Assembly (NCBI RefSeq): GCF_947387555.1
Contig: NZ_CANDNZ010000002.1
Location: forward strand, 248,001-312,000
Reading direction: 5' to 3'
Origin: Thalassomonas sp. RHCl1
Lineage (GTDB): Bacteria > Pseudomonadota > Gammaproteobacteria > Enterobacterales > Alteromonadaceae
DNA length: 64,000 nt
Shown here: positions 18,783-32,023 of the stretch, one piece after another
Layout of the letters: every line of letters starts with the position of its first letter
Numbering within the stretch: position 1 is the first letter of the stretch
The notes under the pieces: model-generated
What the model was told of the DNA's origin: nothing
Seen by the model: the letters and a program-made list of their open reading frames with translations, nothing else
Databases searched by the model: none
Program-made: the position numbers and the translations under genes

Positions 18783-19556
18783 ATGATGAAAAAGTTATTG
18801 CAGTCACTTTGTTTGTTCATTGCGCCTATAGGATCTTTTAGTTGCCTCGCTCAGGAAGTTATTCGCATTGCGACCGGAGAATTTCCGCCATATTATTCTC
18901 AGCGTTATGAAAATTACGGACCGACCCCTGCCATTGTCGTTCAGGCATTCGCTCATGTGAATATCAAAGTAGAATTTGGCTTTTTTCCCTGGAACAGGAG
19001 CCTGGAGCTGGCTAAAAACAATATTTGGGACGCTACTTGCTGTTGGTTTGAGACGCCGGGCTGGGAGACGGATTTTTATTACTCGGATGCTGTGAGATCA
19101 AGAGAAAAAATATTCTTTCATCTAAAAAGCTATCCGTTTAAATGGCAATCCTTTGATGATTTAAAAGGCATAAGGATAGGGACTACGGTTAAATACTCTT
19201 ACGGAGCCGCATTTGATGCGGCAAATAAAGCGGGAAAATTACTGATAGAACCAGCACCGACGAATGAAATGAACTTAAAGAAATTACTGGTCGGGCGCAT
19301 TGATATCTTTCCCATTGATCGTTTGATGGGATATCAATTATTAGCCGACCTCTTTACACCTGAAAAAATTCAGTTGATTACCCACCATCCGAAAATTCTT
19401 TTCTCCGACAGTGTGAGGCTGTTGGTATCGAAAAAGAACCCCAAAAATCAATATTTCATTGATAAGTTTAATCTGGGCTTAAAAAGGCTGAAAGAAAGTG
19501 CTGACTATGAGCCTTTTTTTATAAGGGAACAGCAAGATAAAAAAATTAATCAGTGA
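18783..19556 (+). CDS. Periplasmic solute-binding protein (tandem copy 3)
   Basis: This copy has 257 residues. The signal peptide is followed by EVIRIATGEFPPYYSQ, FFPWNRSLELAK and WDATCCW. The second half matches copy 2 nearly motif for motif (GRIDIFPIDRLMGYQLLADL). The same GTATTACAATAA block lies just upstream. About 44 bases separate it from copy 2, so co-transcription is likely. The fold is SBP_bac_3 and the role as a binding protein is inferred from the fold only. Confidence 0.82.
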   Translation: MMKKLLQSLCLFIAPIGSFSCLAQEVIRIATGEFPPYYSQRYENYGPTPAIVVQAFAHVNIKVEFGFFPWNRSLELAKNNIWDATCCWFETPGWETDFYYSDAVRSREKIFFHLKSYPFKWQSFDDLKGIRIGTTVKYSYGAAFDAANKAGKLLIEPAPTNEMNLKKLLVGRIDIFPIDRLMGYQLLADLFTPEKIQLITHHPKILFSDSVRLLVSKKNPKNQYFIDKFNLGLKRLKESADYEPFFIREQQDKKINQ

Positions 19557-19700
19557 AAGCTGGCTACCAGGAGGCTAAAACGCGATAAGCAGGGGCTAAA
19601 TATAAACGGTATTTTCCCCAAACGCCTGGAAGCATATCTCGAATCCATAAATAAGGGCTTAGCCGGTACAGAATAAGTTTTAGTATATTAGAATGAAACT

Positions 19701-20474
19701 ATGATGAAAAATAACTTGTTCTCCCTTGGCTTATTCGCTGCTGTTGGTAGTTTTAATAGCACTGCACAAGAAACCATCCGCATATCAACCGGGGAGTACC
19801 CCCCTGTTTATTCTGAAAAACTTCCAGATAACGGCAAAATCCTGCATATTGTCAGACAAGCATTTGCCCAAATGGATATTAAAGTGGAGTATGGATTTTT
19901 TCCCTGGAGCAGGACACTTGAATTGGCCAAAAACAATGCCTGGGATGCCACTTGCTGTTGGGGCCTTACCCCTGAGCGAAGTCAGTACTTTAACTATACC
20001 GATGAAGTAACGACAAGGGAGTATGTTTTTTATCATTTAAAAAGTTATCCATTTGACTGGCACTCTGTTGATGATTTAACCGATATAGAAATAGGCATAA
20101 CGTATAACTATAGCTATGGGCATGAATTGAATAGTGCCGTAAGGGCAGGAAAGTTATTGGCAGAATATGCCTCTTCGGATGAAATCAATTTTAGGAAGTT
20201 ATTGGGGGGCCGGATTAAGGTTTTTCCTATCGATCGTAAATTAGGGTATCAATTATTATCCAGTTTATTCAAACCCGCAGAAGTTCAATTGCTTACCTAT
20301 CACCCCAAACCTATTGTTTTAACTATTGTAGGGCTCATGGTGTCTAAGACGAGTAAGCAAGTTGATTATATTATTGAAACATTCAATGAAGGATTAAAAC
20401 GTTATAAAGCAAGTGGTGACTATGATCGATATATTGCTGAACTTGAAAGAAGTGAAAATCAATTAAATCAATGA
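19701..20474 (+). CDS. Periplasmic solute-binding protein (tandem copy 4)
   Basis: This copy has 257 residues with ETIRISTGEYPPVYSE at the mature start, FFPWSRTLELAK and WDATCCW. It resembles copy 1 in KLLGGRIKVFPIDRKLGYQ. The 144-base spacer after copy 3 contains no gene. A diverged GTATATTAGAATGAAAC stands where copies 2 and 3 have GTATTACAATAA. The ligand is unknown, and the spread of second-lobe residues suggests the copies bind different ligands. Confidence 0.82.
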   Translation: MMKNNLFSLGLFAAVGSFNSTAQETIRISTGEYPPVYSEKLPDNGKILHIVRQAFAQMDIKVEYGFFPWSRTLELAKNNAWDATCCWGLTPERSQYFNYTDEVTTREYVFYHLKSYPFDWHSVDDLTDIEIGITYNYSYGHELNSAVRAGKLLAEYASSDEINFRKLLGGRIKVFPIDRKLGYQLLSSLFKPAEVQLLTYHPKPIVLTIVGLMVSKTSKQVDYIIETFNEGLKRYKASGDYDRYIAELERSENQLNQ

Positions 20475-20514
20475 GGTGTCAGCACCAAAGGTGCACAGAT
20501 GCCTGACAGTTTTT

Positions 20515-21291
20515 ATGATGAAAAGATTATTATTGCTTATTTATGGCTTTATTGCTTCGCTGGTGGCATTTAATGGTTTTGCTCAAGAAACTATTCGAAT
20601 TTCGACCGGGGAAGATCCGCCCTATAGTTCAGAAAAATATCCGGGTTATGGGCAAACCCTTAATATTGTCACTCAAGCATTTGCTCAAATGAATATTAAG
20701 GTGGAATACGGTTTTTTCCCCTGGGGCAGAAGCTATGCGCTGGCGAAAGAGAATAACTGGGATGCCACTTGTTGCTGGACAGTTACCCATGAACGAAGTA
20801 AATATTTTGATTATACTGACGCCATAAGAAGAACCGACATCGTATTCTTTCACTTAAAAAGCTATCCATTTGACTGGCAGTCTGTCAATGATCTAAAAGA
20901 TATCGCGATAGGAGCTACGGTGCTATTTACCTATGGAGAAAAATTTGATGCCGACGCTAAGGAGGGGAAACTCCTGGTGGAATATGCGCCATCGTATCAA
21001 ATTAATTTGACTAAGTTGTTGAGGGGGCGAATTCAACTTTTTCCGATGAATCGGGCGATGGGGCTTCAACAAGTGGCCGATTTATTTACAACAGAGCAGG
21101 CGAAATTATTCACCTATCACCCCAAACCACTTACCTCCTTTACAGTAGGGCTTATGGTCTCGAAGAAGCACCATAAAGGACAATATTTCATTGAAATGTT
21201 CAATAAGGGCTTAAAGCGCCTAAAGGCAAGCGGCAAATATGACCTGCATATTCCTGAAGATTTTAAAAATGAATACCAAGTCAATGAATAA
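20515..21291 (+). CDS. Periplasmic solute-binding protein (tandem copy 5)
   Basis: This copy has about 258 residues from the ATG-ATG at 20515. The GTG at 20476 would add 13 residues not shared with the other copies. It has ETIRISTGEDPPYSSE, FFPWGRSYALAK and WDATCCW. It is the most diverged copy: an Asp replaces the Tyr or Phe before PP, and the arginine-like substrate motifs change. It closes the array, and the next 590 bases have no gene. Confidence 0.8.
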   Translation: MMKRLLLLIYGFIASLVAFNGFAQETIRISTGEDPPYSSEKYPGYGQTLNIVTQAFAQMNIKVEYGFFPWGRSYALAKENNWDATCCWTVTHERSKYFDYTDAIRRTDIVFFHLKSYPFDWQSVNDLKDIAIGATVLFTYGEKFDADAKEGKLLVEYAPSYQINLTKLLRGRIQLFPMNRAMGLQQVADLFTTEQAKLFTYHPKPLTSFTVGLMVSKKHHKGQYFIEMFNKGLKRLKASGKYDLHIPEDFKNEYQVNE

Positions 21292-21883
21292 GGTGTGAGT
21301 CGCGCGCTAGCGCTGGAGAGGTACCCGTGTACTAGTATGAATATTATTCTGAATAATTATTGCTAATAGTGCCATTCTATTGGCAAATCCTTTGCCGCCA
21401 AAGCTGCTATTTTCGTAATAATAGTGCGCTTAATAGTAATGTGTTTGCGACAAATCGGAGGTAAGTTTTTATGCTGTTGCGGGTGATAACAGCCAACTTC
21501 CCCTAATTCCAAATATCCTGTATTTAGGCCGATAACACCTGTACGCCTTCAATGAAAACCTTACCGGACAAAAATAAGGAAAATGACTTTTTTGTCGCTT
21601 CTGTTTATCGCTTATCTGGTTATTAATGAATGTCAGATTTTTTTACTAACCATATCGTGGTTTATTTGTCAAGGGTTTTATTGTCTTTAATTATAAGGTT
21701 GAATTTTAAGTTTAAAATATCTCTCTCGCTTGGCTTGAGTAAATTGGCATAAAACCTGAACTCCGGTGCGGGTGCGCACTTCGTTAATGTGTGCATTCAT
21801 GATTTATTGCCTGGTTTTAGCCGGGTTAATGAATTATCACCACGGTTGAATTTATCAACTATGACAAAAGAGTAGGTTTTATT
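21292..21883. other. Intergenic stretch, nothing clear
   Basis: An A+T-rich 590-base gap between the solute-binding array and the PEP-CTERM/SdrD pair. No convincing ORF, hairpin with T-run, or known RNA element was seen. The promoter of the next gene should lie in its last 150 bases. Confidence 0.4.
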
Positions 21884-22525
21884 ATGAGTTATCTACAAGT
21901 ACTGAAACTGTTTAAAAGTAAGCTTAAAAAGGGACTGGCCATAGTCATCGCTACGGCCGGTCTGTTTGCGGCAAGTTCTGCCAATGCGGCTTTGCTCGGG
22001 CTTACCCTAGAACCGGCCCCGGATATTTTCTCAAGCTTTATCACTGTTGATTATGATATGGGCACTGAAATGTTGACTGCCGACGGCTTTGCATTGAATT
22101 TTTTTGATGGCGCAAATAATGCCATTGCCGGCGGCACCTTTTCATTGAACGCGTCAATTGACAATAGCGGTGTATTAAGCGGTGGTAGTTTTACTATTAC
22201 CGGTACCACTGCAGGTTTTAACTCGGGGATTTTGTTAACGGGTTTATTGACCGATTTAGGTTTTGACGATTTAGGTGGTGATCCGCTGGAATTTATGGTG
22301 GATTTTACCGGCGGAGATTTAGTGGGCATGTACGGTCCTGTTGGCGGCATCATCATGACAAACACCGGGTTTAACGCCAACCTTTTCACTAACGACTTTT
22401 CCAGTGGTTTAATGGCCGCCAGCTCTGATACCGGGGTACCCATGACCGTACCTGAGCCCGGGGGGCTCTTGCTGTTTGCTGTTGCTTTGATGGGCTTTGT
22501 GGCATCAAGGCGCCGTAGTCATTAG
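21884..22525 (+). CDS. PEP-CTERM sorting domain protein
   Basis: The product has 213 residues. A signal peptide with a long polar N-region ends near NANA-ALL (residue ~36). The C-terminal VPEPGGLLLFAVALMGFV followed by RRRSH is a full PEP-CTERM signal. The body is a Gly/Asp/Thr-rich beta domain. It is recognisably paralogous to the N-terminal domain of the large protein encoded just downstream (shared pattern: an FSL strand, a D-S-G-x-L turn, a G-F-x-D segment, an F-x-F/V-x-V-T-G-G segment and G-x-x-G-I-x-x-T). A secreted, exosortase-anchored surface protein is predicted. Confidence 0.85.
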   Translation: MSYLQVLKLFKSKLKKGLAIVIATAGLFAASSANAALLGLTLEPAPDIFSSFITVDYDMGTEMLTADGFALNFFDGANNAIAGGTFSLNASIDNSGVLSGGSFTITGTTAGFNSGILLTGLLTDLGFDDLGGDPLEFMVDFTGGDLVGMYGPVGGIIMTNTGFNANLFTNDFSSGLMAASSDTGVPMTVPEPGGLLLFAVALMGFVASRRRSH

Positions 22526-22678
22526 CAGCGGAGTTTTTATAGACGTGATTAAGTGATCGCTATACACAAAAAGGAAGCAGGGTGTCTGGCAAGTCCGCTA
22601 TGCGGGCAGATGGATTTGAAAATTCGAGCTATCCAGGGAGATGGATGCTCGTTTTCAAGAGTAAATAAGGCGCAAAAA

Positions 22679-26764
<4,086 letters not shown>

Positions 26765-26786
26765 TTATTGAGTTTCATTTTTTTAC

Positions 26787-26811
26787 AAAGCCGGCTTAGC
26801 CGGCTTTTTTT
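26787..26811 (+). terminator. Rho-independent terminator
   Basis: AAAGCCGGC, loop TTA, GCCGGCTTT, then a T-run. It stands 23 bases after the stop of the large SdrD_B protein and ends that transcription unit. Confidence 0.92.
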
Positions 26812-27045
26812 GTTATTGAGGTCATGAGAGGTTGAGCTTTTAAGCTTAGGTTATTTATCAGGTATTTATTTATCTGGCTATATAAGGCTTGCAATTTTTC
26901 CACTGGAGGCAGGCGTAATGTTGAAAATTTTTACAGTATGATGAAAGTATATTTATAAACCAATGAAAAAGAACGATAAATCAGCTTGTTAGCGTATTGG
27001 AGCAAATGTTGCCTTTATTCCTTTGAAATTAAAGAGGGTATAAAT

Positions 27046-27822
27046 ATGAAACGAACGAGTTTATTTCTTATTTGTGGTTTATTTGCATTATCCACGACAA
27101 ATGCTTTGGCGAGCATGATAGTGTTGGATTTTGATAGTTTTCAGGATGGCCAAATCATAGATGATGAGTACTTTAGTCCATATGGAGTGACCATCAATAG
27201 CGTTAATTATATTGATGGCGTGGTAGGCAACGGCAATGATGTCAGCAACCGCCAGGTTGCTTTTGATACCTTAAATGACGCTTCGCATGATAATGATCTT
27301 GAATATAATAATAACAATAATGATTACAACGATCCGGGCAGTGCTTTTAGTTATAGTGCGCTCAATTTACCCGGTTATAGCGGGGCGAGTAACCCGGGTA
27401 ATATCTTGATCTTACAAGAAAACGGCAATGGCTGTAGCGATGGTATTTGTGACGACCCCGATGATGAAGGCAGCAGGGCTGCGGGTTATTTCGAATTTGT
27501 TTTTGCCGATTTGGTTTCGATTCTAAATCTTGATTTTTTTGATACCGAAGACACCAACAATATGAACGGTTTTAATGCCATTCAGTTTTTTGATGAAAAC
27601 GACAACGAAATTCACGCCGGTATGTTTGTACCTGAAGTGGGAGATGGTCAGTTTATCCGGCAAACGTTTAGCAATATTACCGATGTAAAACGAATGGTCG
27701 TTAATATGCCCGGCTCCGGGGGCATAGATAACTTAGTGTTCAGCACCGCAGAGGTACCAGAGCCACAAAGCTGGTTACTTTTGGCATCAGCTTTATTGTT
27801 ATTATCTCGCCGTAAGGCTTAA
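27046..27822 (+). CDS. PEP-CTERM sorting domain protein
   Basis: About 258 residues from the ATG at 27046, preceded by AAAGAGGG. An upstream TTG at 26986 would place 20 residues before the signal peptide and is rejected. The signal peptide ends near ALAS. The C-terminus has VPEPQSWLLLASALLLL and a basic end, RRKA. The body is an Asp/Asn-rich domain with LDFDSFQDGQIIDDEY at its start, resembling lectin-like or calcium-binding beta sandwiches. A CSDGICDDPDDE cysteine pair is present. It is an envelope protein with unknown ligand. Confidence 0.85.
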   Translation: MKRTSLFLICGLFALSTTNALASMIVLDFDSFQDGQIIDDEYFSPYGVTINSVNYIDGVVGNGNDVSNRQVAFDTLNDASHDNDLEYNNNNNDYNDPGSAFSYSALNLPGYSGASNPGNILILQENGNGCSDGICDDPDDEGSRAAGYFEFVFADLVSILNLDFFDTEDTNNMNGFNAIQFFDENDNEIHAGMFVPEVGDGQFIRQTFSNITDVKRMVVNMPGSGGIDNLVFSTAEVPEPQSWLLLASALLLLSRRKA

Positions 27823-27840
27823 ATGATTAAATGAAACATA

Positions 27841-27867
27841 AAGGCGCTAAAATCAGCGCCTTTTTTA
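27841..27867 (+). terminator. Rho-independent terminator
   Basis: AAGGCGCT, short A-rich loop, AGCGCCTT and a T-run, 19 bases after the PEP-CTERM gene stop. It may serve the converging SulA-like gene less well because the T-run is on one side only. Confidence 0.88.
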
Positions 27868-27908
27868 TTGCTGAATATTTGAGTGTTCGTTGCTGGCGCC
27901 TGTCTATT

Positions 27909-28331
27909 TTAATGCAAAGTATGGGAGCTTTTTAAAATAAAGCAGGGGGTCTTTCCTTTTCGAGCGCAATCGGCCAGGTGTGACAGCTCTGCTTGTGCCA
28001 GGCTGGCGTTAGATAAGATCACCGCCGCACAGTTTCCCTTACTCAGGGCTTTTTCGATATTTTCCAGGTTTACTTTTACTTTATTGGTATTGACCTGCAA
28101 TATTTTTGAGGTATCGAGCCAGGTACTATCCGACAAACATTCTAAAGCATTTTTCTCCGGGTTAATCACTAAAATCCATTTCTTTTGCTGGTAATGCTGC
28201 TGACAAATATCTGTGTATTGTTTTGAGCATTGTTGCTGACTTTCAATGTTTTTAATATTTAACCAGGCATTTCCAGGGGGCAGCTGTTTTGAGTTTAAAT
28301 GATTGATATCAATATTGTTAGATTCAAGCAT
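27909..28331 (-). CDS. SulA-like SOS cell division inhibitor
   Basis: The product has 140 residues with no signal peptide. It fits the SulA family pattern: a WILVINPE strand, WLDTSKILQVNTN, then KALSKGNCAAVILSNASL and a closing PCFIL. In the family these regions make a RecA-like core that binds FtsZ and blocks septation after DNA damage. The N-terminal part is diverged. A perfect LexA box (28361-28376) lies 30 bases before the start, which strongly supports SOS control. The name sulA is avoided because overall similarity cannot be measured here. A SulA-like accessory protein of a mutasome (ImuA-type) was considered, but the length is too short. Confidence 0.7.
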   Translation of the reverse strand: MLESNNIDINHLNSKQLPPGNAWLNIKNIESQQQCSKQYTDICQQHYQQKKWILVINPEKNALECLSDSTWLDTSKILQVNTNKVKVNLENIEKALSKGNCAAVILSNASLAQAELSHLADCARKGKTPCFILKSSHTLH

Positions 28332-28360
28332 AGCTATATTCCCGGGTTGATTAATGGGTG

Positions 28361-28376
28361 CTGTATTTTTATACAG
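28361..28376. promoter_or_regulatory. LexA (SOS) box for the SulA-like gene
   Basis: CTGTATTTTTATACAG is an exact CTGT-N8-ACAG palindrome with an A/T-only centre, the gammaproteobacterial LexA consensus. It lies 30 bases before the ATG of the SulA-like gene. Confidence 0.9.
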
Positions 28377-28547
28377 TATATCGATTTAAAACAAATAATC
28401 AAGGCTAGTTTTGTTTATTTATTGACAAATTTGCTAAATTTTTCGACTATGAAACAGTGCAGGTCAGATGAGTTATCTCAGGGATAAGCTAGGAAGCATA
28501 CTTATACAAAGTTGGCCTTAACTACCACAAGATTAAACGGATTTAAT

Positions 28548-28748
28548 ATGACAGCAACAAGCAGCAAAGGTTTTAACCTGCAACGCTTTAATGCTTCCCT
28601 TAAGCCGCTGGAACAGGCGCTAGCAGAAAAGCAGCAATCCCAGGGGCATTTGATGGCATTAACGCATGCCTTAACCGATCTCCAACATCAGCTGGATGTT
28701 TTACAGCAAGGGGCTCTTCCCGGAAAATCCTGGCTGAATAACCGTTAG
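28548..28748 (+). CDS. Small protein of unknown function (66 residues)
   Basis: From the ATG at 28548 the product has 66 residues. A helix-rich segment (LEQALAEKQQSQGHLMALTH and DLQHQLDVLQQG) suggests a short coiled coil. There is no signal peptide or cysteine. A TTG at 28512 would add 12 residues. It lies 126 bases before the AMP-ligase gene and may be the first gene of that operon. I do not recognise the family. Confidence 0.5.
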   Translation: MTATSSKGFNLQRFNASLKPLEQALAEKQQSQGHLMALTHALTDLQHQLDVLQQGALPGKSWLNNR

Positions 28749-28874
28749 TTATCCTGAACTTTATCCCCTGAAACAGGAATTTATTAATATTCTTAAGATA
28801 AAAAGCATTTCTTAAGATTGAGTTAAGATTTGCTTGTTAACTTTAACCCCAAGCAGTAACCAAGGGGTAAAAAG

Positions 28875-30461
28875 ATGACAGAGCAGGAAATCAAAACAAG
28901 ATTAGCGGATATCTGGGACAATTTATCCGGACAAGCGTTATTAACTGACGGTAAAACCTCATTAACCTACCAGGCCTTTATTAAAGAAGTTGAGCTGCTA
29001 ACGCTTTGCTTAGCGCAGCATAAGGTCACCTCGGTCGCCCTGTTGGCGGACAATTCCTTACAGTGGGTAATGGTAGACTTTGCCTGTCAGCAATTGGGCA
29101 TAGCGTTATTGCCTTTACCGGCTTTCTTTTCAAAACAGCAAATTCAGCACAGCGTGAATACCGCGGGTTGTCAGCTGCTTCTTACAGACAATCCGGCTTT
29201 GCTTTCAGGTAAATTACTTTCCGGTAATGTTACAGCTGGTAATCAAGATGCCGGGCAAAATACTTTTACGGTGCAAAGAAGCGAGCACTCCAGCTTATAT
29301 TCGAGTGTATTAACGCCATTATCTTTCTATCAGATCACCAATAAAGGCGCATCGGCGCAGGGGGAGCAGTTACCTGAAAATACCAGTAAAGTGACTTTTA
29401 CTTCCGGCACTACCGGTGCGCCCAAAGGGGTTTGTCTGAGTCTGGAGCAGCAGTGGCAGGTGGCAATATCACTTAAAAATGCCGTGGCGCCTATATTAAC
29501 CAACAAGGTTAAGCGCCACTTATGTCTTTTGCCTTTATCGACCTTACTGGAAAATGTTGCCGGCATTTATGCCGCCATGCTTGGCGGAGCCACTGTGATA
29601 GTGCCTTCATTAACCGAGTTGGGCTTTAGCGGCAGTTCTTCCTTAGACTTTCCGGCGTTATTAAAACAAATCAGCCGCCATCAGCCGTCAACTCTTATCA
29701 CCACGCCGGAAATACTCAAAGGTTTGGTGATGTCTGCGGGGCAGGGCTGGCAGGTGCCTTCAAGTTTGGCATTTGTTGCCGTCGGCGGGGCCAGGGTGTC
29801 ATCCAGCCTGATCAGCCAGGCGCAGCAGGCAGGCATCCCCGCCTTTGAAGGTTACGGTTTATCTGAATGTGCCTCTGTGGTCAGCCTCAATAGCGGCTGG
29901 GATCATCTGTCGGGCTCTGCCGGAAAACCTCTGGCGCATGTCAAGGTAACTCAGGTGGATGGCGAAATATTCGTCAGCGGCAATACCTTCTTAGGTTATG
30001 CCGGAGACCGCAGCTCCTGGGGACAAACAAGTTACGCCACCGGAGATATCGGTCATATCGACAGACAGGGTTATTTACATATTACCGGGCGCAAGAAAAA
30101 TACCCTGATCTCAAGCTTTGGCCGAAATATCAACCCCGAATGGCTGGAGTCAGAGCTGAATGCCTGTACCGGCATCCGCCAGGCGCTGGTGTTTGGCGAC
30201 AGCCAGCCTTATTGCATCGCCGGTATTTTACCCCAGACGATGGCCGGGCAGGCCCTGGTCAGCGACGAACAAATCAGCGCCATGCTGGCAAAAATGAATA
30301 TTCATTTGCCCGATTATGCCCAGGTTAAAGACTGGTTTTATCTTGATGAATCCCTGTTTGCGGACCCTGAGTTAAACACCGCCAACGGCCGGGTAAAAAG
30401 AAAGCAAATGACGGCGTTTTTACAAACACAAATTGAGCGTATGTACCGAAAAGCCTCTTAA
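28875..30461 (+). CDS. AMP-binding acyl-CoA synthetase / ligase-like enzyme
   Basis: The product has 528 residues of the ANL adenylating superfamily. The phosphate-binding motif TFTSGTTGAPKG is at about residues 172-183. The A5-type motif EGYGLSECA is near 325, and the ATGDIGHID hinge region is near 390. The C-terminal Lys domain includes NGRVKRKQM. It activates a carboxylic acid as acyl-AMP, then passes it to CoA or another carrier. The substrate is unknown. AAGGGG precedes the ATG. The next genes are a diiron-oxygenase-like enzyme and an SDR, suggesting a short acyl- or fatty-acid-derived metabolite pathway. Confidence 0.85.
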   Translation: MTEQEIKTRLADIWDNLSGQALLTDGKTSLTYQAFIKEVELLTLCLAQHKVTSVALLADNSLQWVMVDFACQQLGIALLPLPAFFSKQQIQHSVNTAGCQLLLTDNPALLSGKLLSGNVTAGNQDAGQNTFTVQRSEHSSLYSSVLTPLSFYQITNKGASAQGEQLPENTSKVTFTSGTTGAPKGVCLSLEQQWQVAISLKNAVAPILTNKVKRHLCLLPLSTLLENVAGIYAAMLGGATVIVPSLTELGFSGSSSLDFPALLKQISRHQPSTLITTPEILKGLVMSAGQGWQVPSSLAFVAVGGARVSSSLISQAQQAGIPAFEGYGLSECASVVSLNSGWDHLSGSAGKPLAHVKVTQVDGEIFVSGNTFLGYAGDRSSWGQTSYATGDIGHIDRQGYLHITGRKKNTLISSFGRNINPEWLESELNACTGIRQALVFGDSQPYCIAGILPQTMAGQALVSDEQISAMLAKMNIHLPDYAQVKDWFYLDESLFADPELNTANGRVKRKQMTAFLQTQIERMYRKAS

Positions 30462-30544
30462 GTATTGCCCAGGCTGATCACCAACTAACAAATGAATAAA
30501 CAACAAATTAACGACATTTCACCAGTATTTATAGGAAGATTATC

Positions 30545-31216
30545 ATGAACTTTTTCCAGCGTTTAAAAGAAGAAACCACAACAGAGCAAAACTACTTATT
30601 ATCCGCCCCTATTATTAATCGTTGCATGCAGGGAGATATTTGCCTGGATGACTATGTTGCCTTTTTAAAAGAAGCCTATCACCACGTAAAACACACCACG
30701 CCGCTGCTGATGAACGTCGGCGCGAAATTAACCGAAGAAAAGGAGTGGCTGCGCGAAGCGGTAGCCGAATATATCGAAGAAGAGCTGGGTCACCAGGAAT
30801 GGATTTTAAATGATATCGCCGCCTGCGGTTATGACAAGGAAGAAGCGCGGGCCAGTGAACCGAATTTTGAAACCGAAGTGATGGTGGCCTATACCTACGA
30901 CGCCATTAACCGCAAAAGTCCGCTGACCTTTTTTGGCCTGGTACATGTGCTTGAAGGCACCAGTATCGCCATGGCCGACAGTGTCGCCAAAACCGTCGGG
31001 GATAATATCGGCTTACCGAAAAAGGCCTTCTCCTATTTAACCTCACACGGGGCAATTGATATTGAGCATGTGAAATTTTTTGAAACCCTGATGAATAAGA
31101 TCACCGATGAGCAGGAGCAGCAATTGATCATCAAGTCCGCGAAAAGGTTCTACACCTTATACGGCAACATCTTAAGGGGTTTACAGGTCAATCACGGTGT
31201 GCCGGCGGCTGCTTAG
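30545..31216 (+). CDS. Iron-containing redox enzyme (TenA/haem-oxygenase-like diiron family)
   Basis: The product has 223 residues, all-helical, of the TenA-like / haem-oxygenase-like diiron oxidase superfamily. Candidate iron ligands follow the family spacing: E43 (with H46, H47, H50) in LKEAYHHVKH, H83 in EEELGHQEW, E137 in VLEGTS, and D172 and H175 in AIDIEHVKFFE. TenA thiaminase would need a catalytic Cys, and none stands in a suitable position. Known relatives oxidise fatty acids or amino acids (for example UndA, which makes 1-alkenes). Here the substrate is inferred to be the product of the adjacent AMP-ligase. A strong AGGAAG precedes the start. Confidence 0.8.
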   Translation: MNFFQRLKEETTTEQNYLLSAPIINRCMQGDICLDDYVAFLKEAYHHVKHTTPLLMNVGAKLTEEKEWLREAVAEYIEEELGHQEWILNDIAACGYDKEEARASEPNFETEVMVAYTYDAINRKSPLTFFGLVHVLEGTSIAMADSVAKTVGDNIGLPKKAFSYLTSHGAIDIEHVKFFETLMNKITDEQEQQLIIKSAKRFYTLYGNILRGLQVNHGVPAAA

Positions 31217-31222
31217 GAGCAA

Positions 31223-32014
31223 ATGATGAAACTCTCTGATGCCAAAGTGGTGATCACCGGGGCTACCGGCGGAATAGGCCAATCAGTGGCCTATCTGCTG
31301 GCCGAACGCGGGGCACGCTTATTACTTGTGGGCAGGAACAGCGATAAGTTAATCAGCCTGGTACAACATTTGGGCAGTGAGCATTCGTGGCTCAGCGCAG
31401 ATATCAGCAGCGCACAGGGCAGGGCGGATGTCATGCTCCAGGCGAAAAGGTTTGAGGCCAATATGCTGGTCAATAATGCCGGTATCAGTGAATTTAATGA
31501 GTTTGTCCAGCTCTCCGATGCCCGATTGGCACAGGCAATGAACATCAATTTGCTGGCGCCGATGTCGTTAACCCGGTCATTTTTGCATGAACTGGGCGAC
31601 AGCCCGAAAGTGGTGCTAAATGTCGGCTCGGCGCTTGGCAGCATAGGTTATCCCTATTATGCCAGTTACTGCGCCACTAAGTTTGGCCTCAGGGGCTTTA
31701 CCGAGGCGCTGCAACGGGAGCTTACCGGCTCGCGCCACCAGGTCTTGTATTTCGCCCCCAGGGCAACTGACACCAGCATCAACTCGGATGCGGTAAAGCA
31801 GATGAACCGGGCATTGGGCAGTAAAACCGATACCCCGGTGGAAGTGGCCCAGGCCTTGGTAAAGCAGCTGGAGCAGGGCAAAAAACGCCTGGCTGTCGGT
31901 TGGCCGGAAAAATTATTCGCCCGTCTTAACGGCTTCTGGCCTGAGGTGGTGGATAACGCACTGGCAAAAAAATTCACTAAAATTCAAAAGTTTGTAAAAA
32001 TGGTTAATAGTTGA
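31223..32014 (+). CDS. Short-chain dehydrogenase/reductase (SDR)
   Basis: The product has 263 residues, classical SDR. The cofactor motif VVITGATGGIGQS is at residues 9-21, NNAG near residue 87, and the catalytic YCATK near residue 150, with its Ser in NVGSALGS. The N-terminal GRNSD pattern suggests NADP(H) preference. It reduces or oxidises a carbonyl or alcohol, presumably in the same pathway as the two preceding enzymes. TAGGAG of its ribosome binding site overlaps the stop of the diiron enzyme gene, so they are translationally close. Confidence 0.88.
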   Translation: MMKLSDAKVVITGATGGIGQSVAYLLAERGARLLLVGRNSDKLISLVQHLGSEHSWLSADISSAQGRADVMLQAKRFEANMLVNNAGISEFNEFVQLSDARLAQAMNINLLAPMSLTRSFLHELGDSPKVVLNVGSALGSIGYPYYASYCATKFGLRGFTEALQRELTGSRHQVLYFAPRATDTSINSDAVKQMNRALGSKTDTPVEVAQALVKQLEQGKKRLAVGWPEKLFARLNGFWPEVVDNALAKKFTKIQKFVKMVNS

Positions 32015-32023
32015 GGAAGACAC

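Noticed and set aside
17122-21291. Amino-acid ABC importer operon
   Set aside because: No permease or ATPase gene lies within or beside the five binding-protein genes.
30545-31216. TenA thiaminase II (thiamine salvage, tied to the 55 kb set)
   Set aside because: It lacks the expected catalytic Cys and has diiron ligands. Its neighbours are an AMP-ligase and an SDR, not thiamine genes.
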